Shown here: piece by piece, positions 46,853 to 56,398 of the stretch
Layout: every line of letters begins with the position of its first letter
How positions within the stretch are numbered: the first letter of the stretch is position 1
Source: Sphingopyxis sp. MSC1_008
GTDB lineage: Bacteria; Pseudomonadota; Alphaproteobacteria; Sphingomonadales; Sphingomonadaceae
Assembly: GCF_023197165.1 (NCBI RefSeq)
Contig: NZ_JALPRD010000008.1
Location: 1-64,000, forward strand
Direction: 5' to 3'
Length of the DNA stretch: 64,000 nt
Notes under the pieces: model-generated
Database searches by the model: none
What the model was told of the DNA's origin: nothing
Seen by the model: the letters and a program-made list of their open reading frames with translations, nothing else
Program-made: the position numbers and the translations under genes

Positions 46853-48501
46853 AGCGCTTCGCGGCCCTGATCGACCGGCTGATCTACACGCGCTCGCGCA
46901 ACTCCAAGCTCGCGCTGATCGTCGATTATTTGCGGCACACGCCCGATCCCGACCGCGGCTGGGCAATCGCGGCGCTGACCGAGAGCCTCGATTTCCCGGC
47001 GGTAAAGGCGGGAACGGTGCGGACCTTGCTCGCGACGCGGGTTGATGAGGAGTTGTTCCGGCTGTCGCGGCACTTCGTCGGTGATACGGCGGAGACGGCG
47101 GCATTGCTGTGGCCGGAGCAAGAAAAGCCCCTCCCCTTCAGGGGAGGGGTTGGGGGTGGGGTTTCGAAGGCTGGCGCTACGCCGCTAGACCCCACCCCAA
47201 CCCCTCCCCTGAAGGGGAGGGGCTTAACAGTTAGCGAAGCTGTTGATGCGCTCTCTTCCGCGACCCGCAGCGATGCGCCCGCTATCGTTGCGTCGCTGCT
47301 CGACCGCCTCGACGCCGATGGACGCTATGCGCTGCTCAAGCTCGCGCTTGGCGGGATGCGTGTCGGGGTGTCGGCGCGGCTTGCGAAACAGGCCTTCGCG
47401 CAAGCGTTCGATGTGCCCGTCGACGATGTCGAGGAGCTATGGCACGCGATCCCGCCGCCTTATGCGCCGTTGTTTGCATGGGGCGAGGGCAGGGCGGAGC
47501 GACCCGACCTCGCCGACGTCGCCTTCTTCCGCCCCTTCATGCTCGCGCATCCGTTGGAGGAGGAGAGCGTCGACCTCGCCGACTATGCCGCCGAGTGGAA
47601 ATGGGACGGCATTCGCGTCCAGATCGTCCATGGCGGCGGCGAGACGCGGATCTACAGCCGCGGGGGCGAGGAGATCAGTGGGGCGTTTCCCGAACTGGTC
47701 GCGGCGTTCGATCAGGATGCGGTGATCGACGGCGAACTGCTCGTGCGCGGCGAGGTCCAGGGCGGTGAGGCGGCGAGCTTCAATGCGCTGCAGCAGCGGC
47801 TCGGGCGAAAGGTCGTCTCGAAGAAGATGCTCGCCGACTACCCTGCCTTCGTGCGCGTGTACGATCTGCTCGCGGTCGATGGCAACGATCTGCGCGGGTT
47901 GCCCTGGACCGAGCGGCGACGGCAGCTGGAAGCCTTTGCGCCGCGCCTCGCCGGCAGCCATTTCGACCTCTCGCAAGTGATCGATGCCAAGAATTTCGAC
48001 GACCTCGCAGAACGCCGCGCCGGTGCGCGCGACGCCGCGATCGAAGGGGTGATGCTCAAGCGCCGCGACGCGCCTTATGTGGCGGGGCGGCGTGCCGGGC
48101 TCTGGTATAAATGGAAGCGCGACCCGCTCACCGCCGATTGCGTGATGATGTACGCCCAAAGGGGCAATGGACGCCGCGCCAGCTTCTATTCGGACTATAC
48201 CTTCGGATGCTGGTCCGAGGCGGGCGAATTGCTACCCGTCGGCAAAGCCTATTCGGGCTTCACCGACGAGGAATTGAAATGGCTCGACAAGTTCGTGCGC
48301 GACAACACGCTGAACCGTTTCGGGCCGGTGCGCGAGGTCGAAAAATCGCTCGTACTCGAAGTCGCCTTCGATTCGATACACAGCAGCAAGCGCCACAAGT
48401 CGGGGCTCGCGATGCGCTTCCCGCGCATTTCGCGTATCCGCCGCGACAAGCCCGCCGAAGAGGCCGACCGGATCGCGGCGCTTCAGGCAATGGTGACCTG
48501 A
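46849..48501 (+). CDS. ATP-dependent DNA ligase (bacterial accessory type)
   Basis: 550 residues from GTG 46849. Joins DNA nicks through a covalent AMP-lysine; the nucleophile K251 is in EWKWDGIRVQI, and motifs III-V continue (VRVYDLLAVDGNDLR, GVMLKRRDAPY, LWYKWKRDP). It keeps the N-terminal DNA-binding domain found in the longer bacterial ligases. An in-frame insertion of repetitive sequence (47125-47225, residues ~93-126) adds Pro/Gly-rich residues between the N-terminal helices. The C-terminal OB domain is intact. Last gene of the SOS operon. Confidence 0.92.
   Translation: MKRFAALIDRLIYTRSRNSKLALIVDYLRHTPDPDRGWAIAALTESLDFPAVKAGTVRTLLATRVDEELFRLSRHFVGDTAETAALLWPEQEKPLPFRGGVGGGVSKAGATPLDPTPTPPLKGRGLTVSEAVDALSSATRSDAPAIVASLLDRLDADGRYALLKLALGGMRVGVSARLAKQAFAQAFDVPVDDVEELWHAIPPPYAPLFAWGEGRAERPDLADVAFFRPFMLAHPLEEESVDLADYAAEWKWDGIRVQIVHGGGETRIYSRGGEEISGAFPELVAAFDQDAVIDGELLVRGEVQGGEAASFNALQQRLGRKVVSKKMLADYPAFVRVYDLLAVDGNDLRGLPWTERRRQLEAFAPRLAGSHFDLSQVIDAKNFDDLAERRAGARDAAIEGVMLKRRDAPYVAGRRAGLWYKWKRDPLTADCVMMYAQRGNGRRASFYSDYTFGCWSEAGELLPVGKAYSGFTDEELKWLDKFVRDNTLNRFGPVREVEKSLVLEVAFDSIHSSKRHKSGLAMRFPRISRIRRDKPAEEADRIAALQAMVT
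47125..47225. repeat. Palindromic repeat inserted in-frame inside the ligase gene
   Basis: Left arm (47125-47162) begins AAGCCCCTCCCC, right arm (47189-47225) is its near-perfect reverse complement, and each arm contains its own CCCCTCCCCTTCAGGGGAGG palindrome. The reading frame stays open through it (KPLPFRGG to PLKGRGL). The same core occurs outside genes at 48503 and 56261. This is a protein-coding copy of a mobile-like repeat. Confidence 0.9.
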
Positions 48502-48502
48502 A

Positions 48503-48632
48503 GAGCCCCTCCCCTTCAGGGGAGGGGTTGGGGTGGGGGCTGTCGGCGTAGCGCAAGGTCGATGGCCCCCACCCGCTGCGACTAACGAACAAGTTCGTAA
48601 GTCTCGCTGCCCTCCCCTGAAGGGGAGGGCGT
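48503..48632. repeat. Compound palindromic repeat, variable-stem family, copy B
   Basis: Outer palindrome CCCCTCCCCTTCAGGGGAGG leads into a GGGTGGGGGC arm, a GGCCCCCACCC arm, then GCTGCGACTA, the stem ACGAAC (48585-48590) with GTTCGT (48593-48598), AAGTCTCGCTGCC and a final CCTCCCCTGAAGGGGAGGG. Compared with copies A and C the flanks are nearly constant but the inner stem is different and still pairs. Directly follows the ligase stop, so it can act as a terminator. Confidence 0.88.
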
Positions 48633-48657
48633 AGATGAGGAAAAATTCCTCGTCACA

Positions 48658-48669
48658 GGGTTGCAACCC
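48658..48669. promoter_or_regulatory. 12-bp dyad upstream of sodB
   Basis: GGGTTGCAACCC is a perfect palindrome 58 nt before the sodB start. It overlaps a possible -35 (TTGCAA). It might bind an iron- or redox-responsive regulator of Fe-SOD, but no regulator family is identified. Confidence 0.35.
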
Positions 48670-48727
48670 GCGGGTCCGATACCGAGTTTAAGGCCGCAAA
48701 CCCCTCGATAATAAAATGGAGACTGCC

Positions 48728-49342
48728 ATGACGATCGCCCATCCTCCCCTGCCGTACGCCCAGGACGCGCTGGAGCCGCATATCTCGGCCGACACGCTGG
48801 CGACGCACCATGGCAAGCACCATAAAGCCTATGTCGACAAGACGAACGCCGCGATCGAAGGCACCGAGCTGGCGTCGAAGCCGCTCGAGGAAATCGTCCA
48901 CCACGCTGAAGGTTCGGGCAACAAGGGCCTGTTCAACAATGCCGCACAGGCGTGGAACCATGCCTTCTATTGGGAAAGCCTGAGCCCGACCAAGACCGCG
49001 CCCAAGGATGACCTGCTCGCTGCGATCGAACGCGATTTCGGTTCGCTCGACGACCTCAAGAAGAAGCTCAAGGAAACCGCGGTCAACCATTTCGCGTCGG
49101 GTTGGGCTTGGCTTGTCTCGCGCGACGGCACGCTGTCGGTCACCGACACGCATGATGCGGGCACCGAGCTGGTTGCGGGCATAAAGCCTTTGCTCGTGAT
49201 CGACGTGTGGGAACATGCCTATTACATCGACCGCAAGAATCTGCGCCCGGCCTATGTCGATGCGGTGGTCGACGAATTGCTCAACTGGGACTTCGCCGCG
49301 GAGAATTTCGCGCGCGACACCACTTGGACCTACCCGGCCTGA
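48728..49342 (+). CDS. sodB: Superoxide dismutase, Fe/Mn family (Fe-type)
   Basis: 204 residues from ATG 48728 (GGAG upstream). Converts superoxide to oxygen and hydrogen peroxide in the cytoplasm. Metal ligands are seen in HHGKHHKAYV (first His), NHAFYWESL, and DVWEHAYYID (Asp and His). NNAAQAWNH and the GSGWAWLV segment fit the iron-specific branch. Own promoter region with a palindrome at 48658. It lies between the repair operon and serine dehydratase, with no obvious operon partner. Confidence 0.95.
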   Translation: MTIAHPPLPYAQDALEPHISADTLATHHGKHHKAYVDKTNAAIEGTELASKPLEEIVHHAEGSGNKGLFNNAAQAWNHAFYWESLSPTKTAPKDDLLAAIERDFGSLDDLKKKLKETAVNHFASGWAWLVSRDGTLSVTDTHDAGTELVAGIKPLLVIDVWEHAYYIDRKNLRPAYVDAVVDELLNWDFAAENFARDTTWTYPA

Positions 49343-49404
49343 AGCATAAATAATCTGGCCCCGATGTCCTATCTTCATGGCGGCGCGTCTTCTATAGCGC
49401 CGCC

Positions 49405-50784
49405 ATGACGATCAGCCTCTTCGAACTCTTCAAAATTGGTGTCGGACCGTCGAGCTCACATACCGTGGGTCCGATGGTTGCGGCCCGACGCTTCACCGTC
49501 TGGCTCGACGAGCACGCGCTGCTGGGCAACACCGCGCATGTCGAAGCCGACCTCTACGGCTCGCTCGCGCTGACCGGTAAGGGCCACGCCGCCGACACCG
49601 CGATCGTCGCGGGGCTCGCCGGCGAGATTCCCGCCTCGACCAGCCTCGCCGCGATCAAGGCGCATTGGGATCGGGCCGAGAGCGAAGGTTTTATCTACCT
49701 GCTCGGCCGGCAGCGCGCTCGCTTTCAACCGAAAGGCGACCTGCATTTCCAGATGCGCCAGCGCCAGCCATTCCACAGCAACGCCGTGAGCTTCACAGCG
49801 CGCGACGGCGATGGCGAAATCCTTGCCAAGCGCATGTATTTTTCGATCGGCGGCGGCTTCGTCGTCGACGAGGATGAGGCGGGGCGCAACAGCCGCGGTG
49901 CCGAGGACGAGGTAGAGCTGCCCTTCGCCTTCACCTCGGGCGCCGACCTGCTCGAAATGGGCGCGGCGTCGGGCAAGAGCTTTGCCGAGATGATGCTCGA
50001 GAATGAGCTGGTGCATCGCAGCCTCGACGAGGTGAACGCCGGACTCGACGCGATCGCGGGCGCGATGGATTCGTCGATCGACGCGGGCTGTTGCAGCACG
50101 GGAATTTTGCCGGGCGGACTCAAGGTCAAGCGTCGCGCGCCGCAAATCGCCGAAGACATTCGCAATCGCCACGAACAGAATCTGACCGACCCGCTCGCGA
50201 TGATGGACTGGATCAACCTGTGGGCGATGGCGGTGAACGAGGAAAATGCCGCGGGCGGCAAGGTCGTCACCGCGCCGACCAATGGCGCGGCCGGGATCAT
50301 TCCGGCGGTGATCCGTTTCTACCGGCGCGGCTATCGCGGCGATGACGCGGGGGTACGGACCTTCCTGCTCGCCGCGGGCGCGGTCGGTGCGCTCTACAAG
50401 CGCAATGCCAGCATCTCGGGCGCCGAGGTCGGTTGCCAGGGCGAGGTCGGCGTCGCCTGCTCGATGGCCGCGGCGGGTCTGACCGCGGCGCTGGGCGGCA
50501 CGAACGCGCAGGTCGAAAATGCCGCCGAGATCGGCATGGAACATAATCTCGGGCTCACCTGTGATCCGATCGGCGGGCTGGTGCAGATCCCGTGCATAGA
50601 ACGCAACGCGATGGGTTCGATCAAGGCGATCGATGCGAGCCGCATCGCGATGATCGGCGATGGCACGCATGTCGTCAGCCTCGACACGGTGATCGTGACG
50701 ATGCTGCAGACGGGCCGCGACATGCGCGACAAATATAAGGAAACCTCGAAGGGCGGGCTGGCAGTCAGCGTCGTGGAGTGCTGA
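49405..50784 (+). CDS. sdaA: L-serine ammonia-lyase, Fe-S dependent, single chain
   Basis: 459 residues. Deaminates serine to pyruvate using a [4Fe-4S] cluster. N-terminal beta domain begins [22 protein letters not shown]-terminal alpha domain has the cluster cysteines in [27 protein letters not shown] and [19 protein letters not shown], and the [12 protein letters not shown] loop. Alpha and beta are fused, as in E. coli SdaA/SdaB. The next gene (adhC) starts 104 nt downstream on the same strand; cotranscription is possible but not shown. Confidence 0.94.
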   Translation: MTISLFELFKIGVGPSSSHTVGPMVAARRFTVWLDEHALLGNTAHVEADLYGSLALTGKGHAADTAIVAGLAGEIPASTSLAAIKAHWDRAESEGFIYLLGRQRARFQPKGDLHFQMRQRQPFHSNAVSFTARDGDGEILAKRMYFSIGGGFVVDEDEAGRNSRGAEDEVELPFAFTSGADLLEMGAASGKSFAEMMLENELVHRSLDEVNAGLDAIAGAMDSSIDAGCCSTGILPGGLKVKRRAPQIAEDIRNRHEQNLTDPLAMMDWINLWAMAVNEENAAGGKVVTAPTNGAAGIIPAVIRFYRRGYRGDDAGVRTFLLAAGAVGALYKRNASISGAEVGCQGEVGVACSMAAAGLTAALGGTNAQVENAAEIGMEHNLGLTCDPIGGLVQIPCIERNAMGSIKAIDASRIAMIGDGTHVVSLDTVIVTMLQTGRDMRDKYKETSKGGLAVSVVEC

Positions 50785-50888
50785 CGCGCTGATCTTCTGA
50801 CAGCGATGCCATAGCTATGTTTCCGCGGGCATGCTCTTGCATTGCGGCGACATTTGCGGGATGGGAACGCGCGAAAGGGAGATACGCC

Positions 50889-52001
<1,113 letters not shown>

Positions 52002-52008
52002 GGCCGGC

Positions 52009-52392
52009 ATGTTCAGCCATGTCGCGCTGGGCGCCGACGATATCAAAGCCGCGCGCCTTTTCTATGACGCCGCGCTCGGCGCGCTCGGGATCCCACCGGG
52101 CGTCGTCGACGAATGGGGCCGGCTCATCTATTCGCACGCCGGCGGGCGCTTTTTGCTGACGAAGCCGCTCAATGGCGAAACCGCGAGCGGGGCCAATGGC
52201 GGAACGCTGGGTTTCGTCGCGGCGTCGACCGAGGCGGTCGATGCGTGGCACGCCGCAGGCGCGGCGAACGGCGGCGCGGCGATCGAGGACCCGCCCGGCA
52301 TTCGTCAGGTAACTGCGGGGCGGACGGTCTATCTCGCCTATCTGCGCGATCCCGCCGGCAACAAGCTGTGCGCGACGCATCGGCTGGCGTGA
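52009..52392 (+). CDS. VOC-family protein, formaldehyde-operon paralogue 1
   Basis: 127 residues, starting 7 nt after adhC. Small single-domain glyoxalase-like protein: MFSHVALGADDIKAARLFYDAAL, with metal-like residues in the HVALG and NKLCATHR regions. It is a clear paralogue of the protein at 53385 (shared GVP-type loops, ANGG-AIEDPPG, YLAYLRDPAGNKLCA). Neither has a known function. Both are interspersed among formaldehyde genes, so they probably act on glutathione adducts. The GTG of the next gene overlaps its stop. Confidence 0.82.
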   Translation: MFSHVALGADDIKAARLFYDAALGALGIPPGVVDEWGRLIYSHAGGRFLLTKPLNGETASGANGGTLGFVAASTEAVDAWHAAGAANGGAAIEDPPGIRQVTAGRTVYLAYLRDPAGNKLCATHRLA

Positions 52393-52397
52393 TCGAA

Positions 52398-53261
52398 ATG
52401 GACCAGCCCGCCTTTGTCCTGACCTTCAGCTGTGTCGATGCGGTCGGCATCGTCGCGGCGGTGACGGGGCTGCTCGCCGAACGCGACGGCTTCATCCTCG
52501 ACAGCCAGCAATATGCCGATCTCGATTCGGGGCGCTTTTTCATGCGCGTCGAGTTCCGCGGTGCCGGGCCACGCTTTCCCGGCGAGCTGGCCGCGGTGCA
52601 GGAAGCGTTCGCGCCGATCGTCGATCGTTTCGCGATGGATGCGCGGATCAGCGACAGCCGGGTCAAGCCGCGCTTCGTCATCGCGGTGTCGCAGGGCAGC
52701 CATTGCCTCAACGACCTGCTCCACCGCTGGTCGACGGGCAATCTCGCGATCGACATCGCCGCGGTGGTGTCGAACCATGAGCATCAGCGGCGGCTGACTG
52801 AATGGCACGGCGTGCCCTTCCACCACTTGCCGGTCAGCGACGCCAACCGCGCCGAACAAGAAGCCGCGATCCTGCAGATCATGGCCAATGCGGGCGCCGA
52901 GCATCTGGTGCTCGCGCGCTATATGCAGGTTCTGTCGCAGGACCTGTCGGCGAAGTTGTCGGGACGCTGCATCAATATCCACCACAGCTTCCTGCCGGGC
53001 TTCAAGGGCGCCAAACCCTATCACCGCGCGCACGAGCGCGGAGTCAAGCTGATCGGCGCGACCGCGCATTTCGTGACAAGCGACCTCGACGAGGGGCCGA
53101 TCATCGAACAGGCGGTCGAGCGTGTCGATCATCGCGATTCGGTGGACGAATTGATCCGCATCGGCCGCGATACCGAGGCGCAGGTGCTGGCGCGCGCGGT
53201 GCGCTGGGTCGCCGAGCAGCGCGTGCTGATCGACGGCCGCAAGACCGTGGTTTTCCGTTAG
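52398..53261 (+). CDS. purU: Formyltetrahydrofolate deformylase
   Basis: 287 residues from ATG 52398; a GTG at 52389 overlapping the upstream stop is also possible. Hydrolyses 10-formyl-THF to formate and THF. The N-terminal ACT domain starts FVLTFSCVDAVGIVAAVTGLLAERDG; the formyltransferase-like core carries INIHHSFLPGFKGAKPYHRAHERGVKLIGATAHFVT and SDLDEGPIIEQ. In this operon it may connect formaldehyde-derived one-carbon units with formate release. Length is standard. Confidence 0.93.
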   Translation: MDQPAFVLTFSCVDAVGIVAAVTGLLAERDGFILDSQQYADLDSGRFFMRVEFRGAGPRFPGELAAVQEAFAPIVDRFAMDARISDSRVKPRFVIAVSQGSHCLNDLLHRWSTGNLAIDIAAVVSNHEHQRRLTEWHGVPFHHLPVSDANRAEQEAAILQIMANAGAEHLVLARYMQVLSQDLSAKLSGRCINIHHSFLPGFKGAKPYHRAHERGVKLIGATAHFVTSDLDEGPIIEQAVERVDHRDSVDELIRIGRDTEAQVLARAVRWVAEQRVLIDGRKTVVFR

Positions 53262-53384
53262 GAGCCTTGTGCCGCGCCCTGGTTCATCATTTTTGACGAA
53301 TCCGGAACAGAAAGGCGGCTGGTCCTGCCCGGCGGGACAGCGTAGGTATCGATTCGCAACCAAAATCAGGAGGAGCAAACGGCG

Positions 53385-53765
53385 ATGTACAGTCATAATA
53401 TGGTCGGGGCGAACGACCTCGAAGCCGCCAAGAAATTCTATGACGCGACCTTTCAGGCGATCGGCGGCAAGCCCGCGATCACCGACGAGAAGGGCCGCCT
53501 GATCTATGTGCATAACGGCGGCCTGTTCCTCGTCGGCGCGCCGATCGACGGCGGACCGGCTACGGTCGGCAACGGATGCACGATCGGTTTCGCAATGGAG
53601 GGCCCGGAGCAGGCCAAGGCGTGGCACGACGCCGGCGTCGCCAACGGCGGCACCTCGATCGAAGACCCGCCGGGCGTGCGCGAAGGCGGCTTTGGCGCCC
53701 TGTATCTCGCTTATCTGCGCGATCCGTCGGGCAACAAGCTCTGCGCGCTGCACCGCGTCGTCTGA
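53385..53765 (+). CDS. VOC-family protein, formaldehyde-operon paralogue 2
   Basis: 126 residues, AGGAGG-like site before the ATG. Paralogue of the 52009 gene: YSHNMVGANDLEAAKKFYDAT, EDPPGVREGGFGALYLAYLRDPSGNKLCALHR. A 123-nt gap before it carries no clear promoter. Presence of two related copies separated by purU suggests that both are needed or that they form a heterodimer. Function is unknown; it may bind a glutathione adduct of formaldehyde. Confidence 0.82.
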   Translation: MYSHNMVGANDLEAAKKFYDATFQAIGGKPAITDEKGRLIYVHNGGLFLVGAPIDGGPATVGNGCTIGFAMEGPEQAKAWHDAGVANGGTSIEDPPGVREGGFGALYLAYLRDPSGNKLCALHRVV

Positions 53766-53774
53766 GCCGATACC

Positions 53775-54281
53775 ATGATGCGAGGCGAAGCGGGATTGCT
53801 GGCCGATTTGGACGTGCTCGCGATCCCCTTTGCCGCGCACGAACATGAGGCGGTGTTTACCGTTGCCGAGAGCAACGCGGTGCACGCCGCGATGCCGGGG
53901 GCGCACACCAAGAATCTGTTCCTGAAGGACAAGGGCGGCGCCTTTTGGCTCGTCACCGTGCCGTCCGACGCGCGCGTCAATCTGAAGGCGCTTCCCGGCG
54001 CGATCGGGTGCAAGCATGTGAGCTTTGGCAAGGCCGAGGATATGGAGCGATTGCTCGGCATTTCGCCGGGGTCGGTGACGCCGCTCGCGGCGATCAATGC
54101 GGTGCCCGGAAGCATCACCATCGTGCTCGACGAAGTGCTGGCGATAGCGGAAACGGTCAACGTCCACCCGCTGCGCAACACCGCGACGCTTGGGCTGCCG
54201 GGCGCAACGATCCTCGACCTGCTGCGTCATTGGGGGCATCAGCCGCTTGTCGCCGCCATCCCTGTGCAGGAAGAATCATGA
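53775..54281 (+). CDS. YbaK/ProX-type aminoacyl-tRNA editing domain protein
   Basis: 168 residues. The YbaK/EbsC fold: FAAHEHEAVFTVAESNAVHAAMPGAHTKNLFLKDKGG, with the conserved K of TKNLFLKDK and the GSVTPLAAIN loop. Family members clear misacylated tRNA (Ala-tRNA-Pro in ProXp-ala or Cys-tRNA-Pro in YbaK). It sits between formaldehyde genes with 9-nt and 4-nt linkers, an odd place for tRNA editing. The connection, if any, could be removal of a modified amino acid. Specificity cannot be set from sequence. Confidence 0.85.
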   Translation: MMRGEAGLLADLDVLAIPFAAHEHEAVFTVAESNAVHAAMPGAHTKNLFLKDKGGAFWLVTVPSDARVNLKALPGAIGCKHVSFGKAEDMERLLGISPGSVTPLAAINAVPGSITIVLDEVLAIAETVNVHPLRNTATLGLPGATILDLLRHWGHQPLVAAIPVQEES

Positions 54282-55126
54282 CCCTCGAAACCCTCTCCAC
54301 CGTTCGCAGTCATGGCGGCACGCAGGGCGTGTACAAGCATGCAAGCACGACCACCGGCACCGACATGATTTTTGCGGTCTTCGTTCCCGATCATGCGCCC
54401 GGCGCGAAGCTTCCGGTGCTCTGGTATCTGTCGGGGCTGACCTGCACCCACGCCAATGTGATGGAGAAGGGCGAATATCGCGCCGCGTGCGCCGAACATG
54501 GCGTGATCTTCATCGCGCCCGATACCAGCCCGCGCGGCGATGGCGTGCCCGACGATCCCGACGCGGCATGGGATTTCGGGCTGGGCGCCGGCTTCTATGT
54601 CGATGCGACCGAGGAGCCGTGGGCGAAGAACTACCGCATGCGCTCGTACATCGAGGATGAGCTGCCGTCGCTGGTGCTGCGCAATTTCGCTTCGGCCGAC
54701 CTGACGCGGCAGGCAATCACTGGCCATTCGATGGGCGGCCATGGTGCGCTGACCATCGGCCTTCGCAATCAGGACCGCTTTCGTTCGGTCTCGGCCTTCT
54801 CGCCGATCGTCGCGCCGCTGCAATGCCCGTGGGGCGAGAAGGCGCTCGGCAATTATCTCGGTAACAACCGCGAGGAGTGGCATGCCTATGACGCGTGCGC
54901 GTTGCTCGATCAGGGGCTGCGCGTGCCCGACCTGCTCGTCGATCAGGGTGACGCCGATAATTTCCTCGCCGAGCAGCTCAAGACCGAATTGCTGGTCGCG
55001 GCGTGCGAACGTGCGGGGCAGAAGGCCGAAATCCGGATGCAGCCGGGGTATGACCACAGCTATTATTTCATCTCGACCTTTTTGGCCGAGCATGTCGCGT
55101 GGCATGCGGAGCGGTTGAAGGCGTAA
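54278..55126 (+). CDS. fghA: S-formylglutathione hydrolase
   Basis: 282 residues from ATG 54278, overlapping the previous stop by 4 nt. Hydrolyses S-formylglutathione to formate and glutathione, completing the pathway started by AdhC. Alpha/beta-hydrolase motifs: nucleophile GHSMGGHGA, oxyanion-region YLSGLTCTH, and the C-terminal catalytic histidine in YDHSYYFIST. Length and motifs match FghA/esterase D. Ends just before a palindromic repeat, the probable terminator of the operon. Confidence 0.96.
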   Translation: MTLETLSTVRSHGGTQGVYKHASTTTGTDMIFAVFVPDHAPGAKLPVLWYLSGLTCTHANVMEKGEYRAACAEHGVIFIAPDTSPRGDGVPDDPDAAWDFGLGAGFYVDATEEPWAKNYRMRSYIEDELPSLVLRNFASADLTRQAITGHSMGGHGALTIGLRNQDRFRSVSAFSPIVAPLQCPWGEKALGNYLGNNREEWHAYDACALLDQGLRVPDLLVDQGDADNFLAEQLKTELLVAACERAGQKAEIRMQPGYDHSYYFISTFLAEHVAWHAERLKA

Positions 55127-55205
55127 CGTCGCCCCCGCGAAGGCGGGGGCCGCTATCGGCCTTTTGCTACATCTCCAGCGGCCTCCCGCCTTCGCGGGGG
55201 CGACG
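55127..55205. repeat. Palindromic repeat, gcccccgcgaaggc family
   Basis: CGTCGCCCCCGCGAAGGCGG is inverted against CCGCCTTCGCGGGGGCGACG, with a spacer containing CTATCGGCC. Both arms are themselves self-complementary. Located between convergent fghA and qor, so it may terminate both. Confidence 0.85.
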
Positions 55206-55206
55206 G

Positions 55207-56193
55207 TTAGGAATGTTCCGGAATCAGCAAGGTCGATCCTGTCGTCCGCCCCGCCTGTAAATCCGCATGCGCCCGTGCCGCATCCTGCAGCGAATAGCGT
55301 TGGCCGACGGTGATCTGCACCGCGCCCGATGCGATCATCTCGAACACGCGCGCGGCGCCCGCGGCGCGTTCGCCGGGAAGGTGGTAATAATCGAACAGCG
55401 TCGGGCGGGTGACGAATTGCGAGCCGTGCTGCGCAAGGACGCCGAGGTTGACCCCGGTCACTGGGCCGCCGGCATTACCGTAGCTGACGATCATCCCGCG
55501 CCGTGCGGTGGCTTTCAGCGAGACCTCCCACGTCGCCATGCCGATGCCGTCGAAGGTGACGGGAACGCCCTGGCCGTCGGTGATCTCGCGGACGTGCGCG
55601 GCGACGTCGTCGGCCTTGTACATCAGCACATGGTCGGCGCCGGCTTCGCGCGCCGCGTGCGCCTTGGCTTCGGTGCTGACGGTGCCGATGACGGTCGCGC
55701 CGATCGCCTTCAGCCACTGGACGAGGATCAGCCCGACGCCGCCCGCGGCGGCGTGGACGAGCACGGGCGAACCCGCCGGAACCTTGGCGCAGCGTTCGAC
55801 GAGCATCTCGACGGTGCAGGCTTTCAATAACGCGGCGGCGGCGGTTTCATCGTCGATGTCGGCGGGAAGTTTGAACAGCGACGCCGCGCCGACGATCCGC
55901 GCGCTGGCATAGGCGGTGCGTTCGGGGCCGAACGTCGCGACGCGGTCGCCGGGCTGGAGGCCATGGACGTCAGCGCCGACGGCAATGATTTCACCAGCGG
56001 ATTCGACGCCGAGCCCGCTCGGCAGCGGAACGGGGTAGGTCCCGTCGCGGTGATAGGTGTCGAGATAATTGAGCCCGACCGCGGTCTGTCGCAGCAGCAC
56101 CTGGCCGGGGCCGGGGTCGCCGAGCGTCACCTCGCGCCAGTCGATGACCTCGGGTCCGCCCTGGCTTTCGATAAAGGCTTCGATCGCTTGCAT
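55207..56193 (-). CDS. NADPH:quinone oxidoreductase, zinc-independent MDR type
   Basis: 328 residues from ATG 56193 (AGGAGA upstream). Medium-chain dehydrogenase lacking the zinc-ligand cysteines, of the QOR/zeta-crystallin type. N-terminal FIESQGGPEVIDWREVTLGDPGPGQVL and the Rossmann loop VLVHAAAGGVGLILVQW are clear, and the substrate loop YLDTYHRDGTYPVPLP is typical. It reduces quinones or enones with NADPH. Stands alone between two repeats. Confidence 0.92.
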   Translation of the reverse strand: MQAIEAFIESQGGPEVIDWREVTLGDPGPGQVLLRQTAVGLNYLDTYHRDGTYPVPLPSGLGVESAGEIIAVGADVHGLQPGDRVATFGPERTAYASARIVGAASLFKLPADIDDETAAAALLKACTVEMLVERCAKVPAGSPVLVHAAAGGVGLILVQWLKAIGATVIGTVSTEAKAHAAREAGADHVLMYKADDVAAHVREITDGQGVPVTFDGIGMATWEVSLKATARRGMIVSYGNAGGPVTGVNLGVLAQHGSQFVTRPTLFDYYHLPGERAAGAARVFEMIASGAVQITVGQRYSLQDAARAHADLQAGRTTGSTLLIPEHS

Positions 56194-56260
56194 GCGCCGC
56201 TCTCCTGCTGTCCGGACCATCTGGGGCGGCACACGCTGTGGTGCAAGGGTCAAGCGATGA

Positions 56261-56390
56261 AAGCCCCCTCCCTTTCAGGGGAGGGGTTGGGGTGGGGGCC
56301 ATCAACCTCGCGCGAGGCCGATGGCCCCCACCCGCTGCTACTAAGCCAGCAAGCTGGCAAGTCTCGCTGCCCTCCCCTGAAGGAGAAGGC
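56261..56390. repeat. Compound palindromic repeat, variable-stem family, copy C
   Basis: Same order as copy B: CCCCTCCCTTTCAGGGGAGG palindrome, GGGTGGGGGC arm, GGCCCCCACCC arm, GCTGCTACTA, stem GCCAGC (56345-56350) with GCTGGC (56353-56358), AAGTCTCGCTGCC, and a CCTCCCCTGAAGGAGAAGG end. The inner stem sequence is unrelated to those of A and B yet still pairs. It lies between qor and the helicase gene. Confidence 0.88.
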
Positions 56391-56398
56391 TTATTGTG

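Noticed and set aside
53270-53384. Separate promoter or terminator before the second VOC paralogue
   Set aside because: A small imperfect hairpin exists, but no T run or clear -35/-10 pair is visible.
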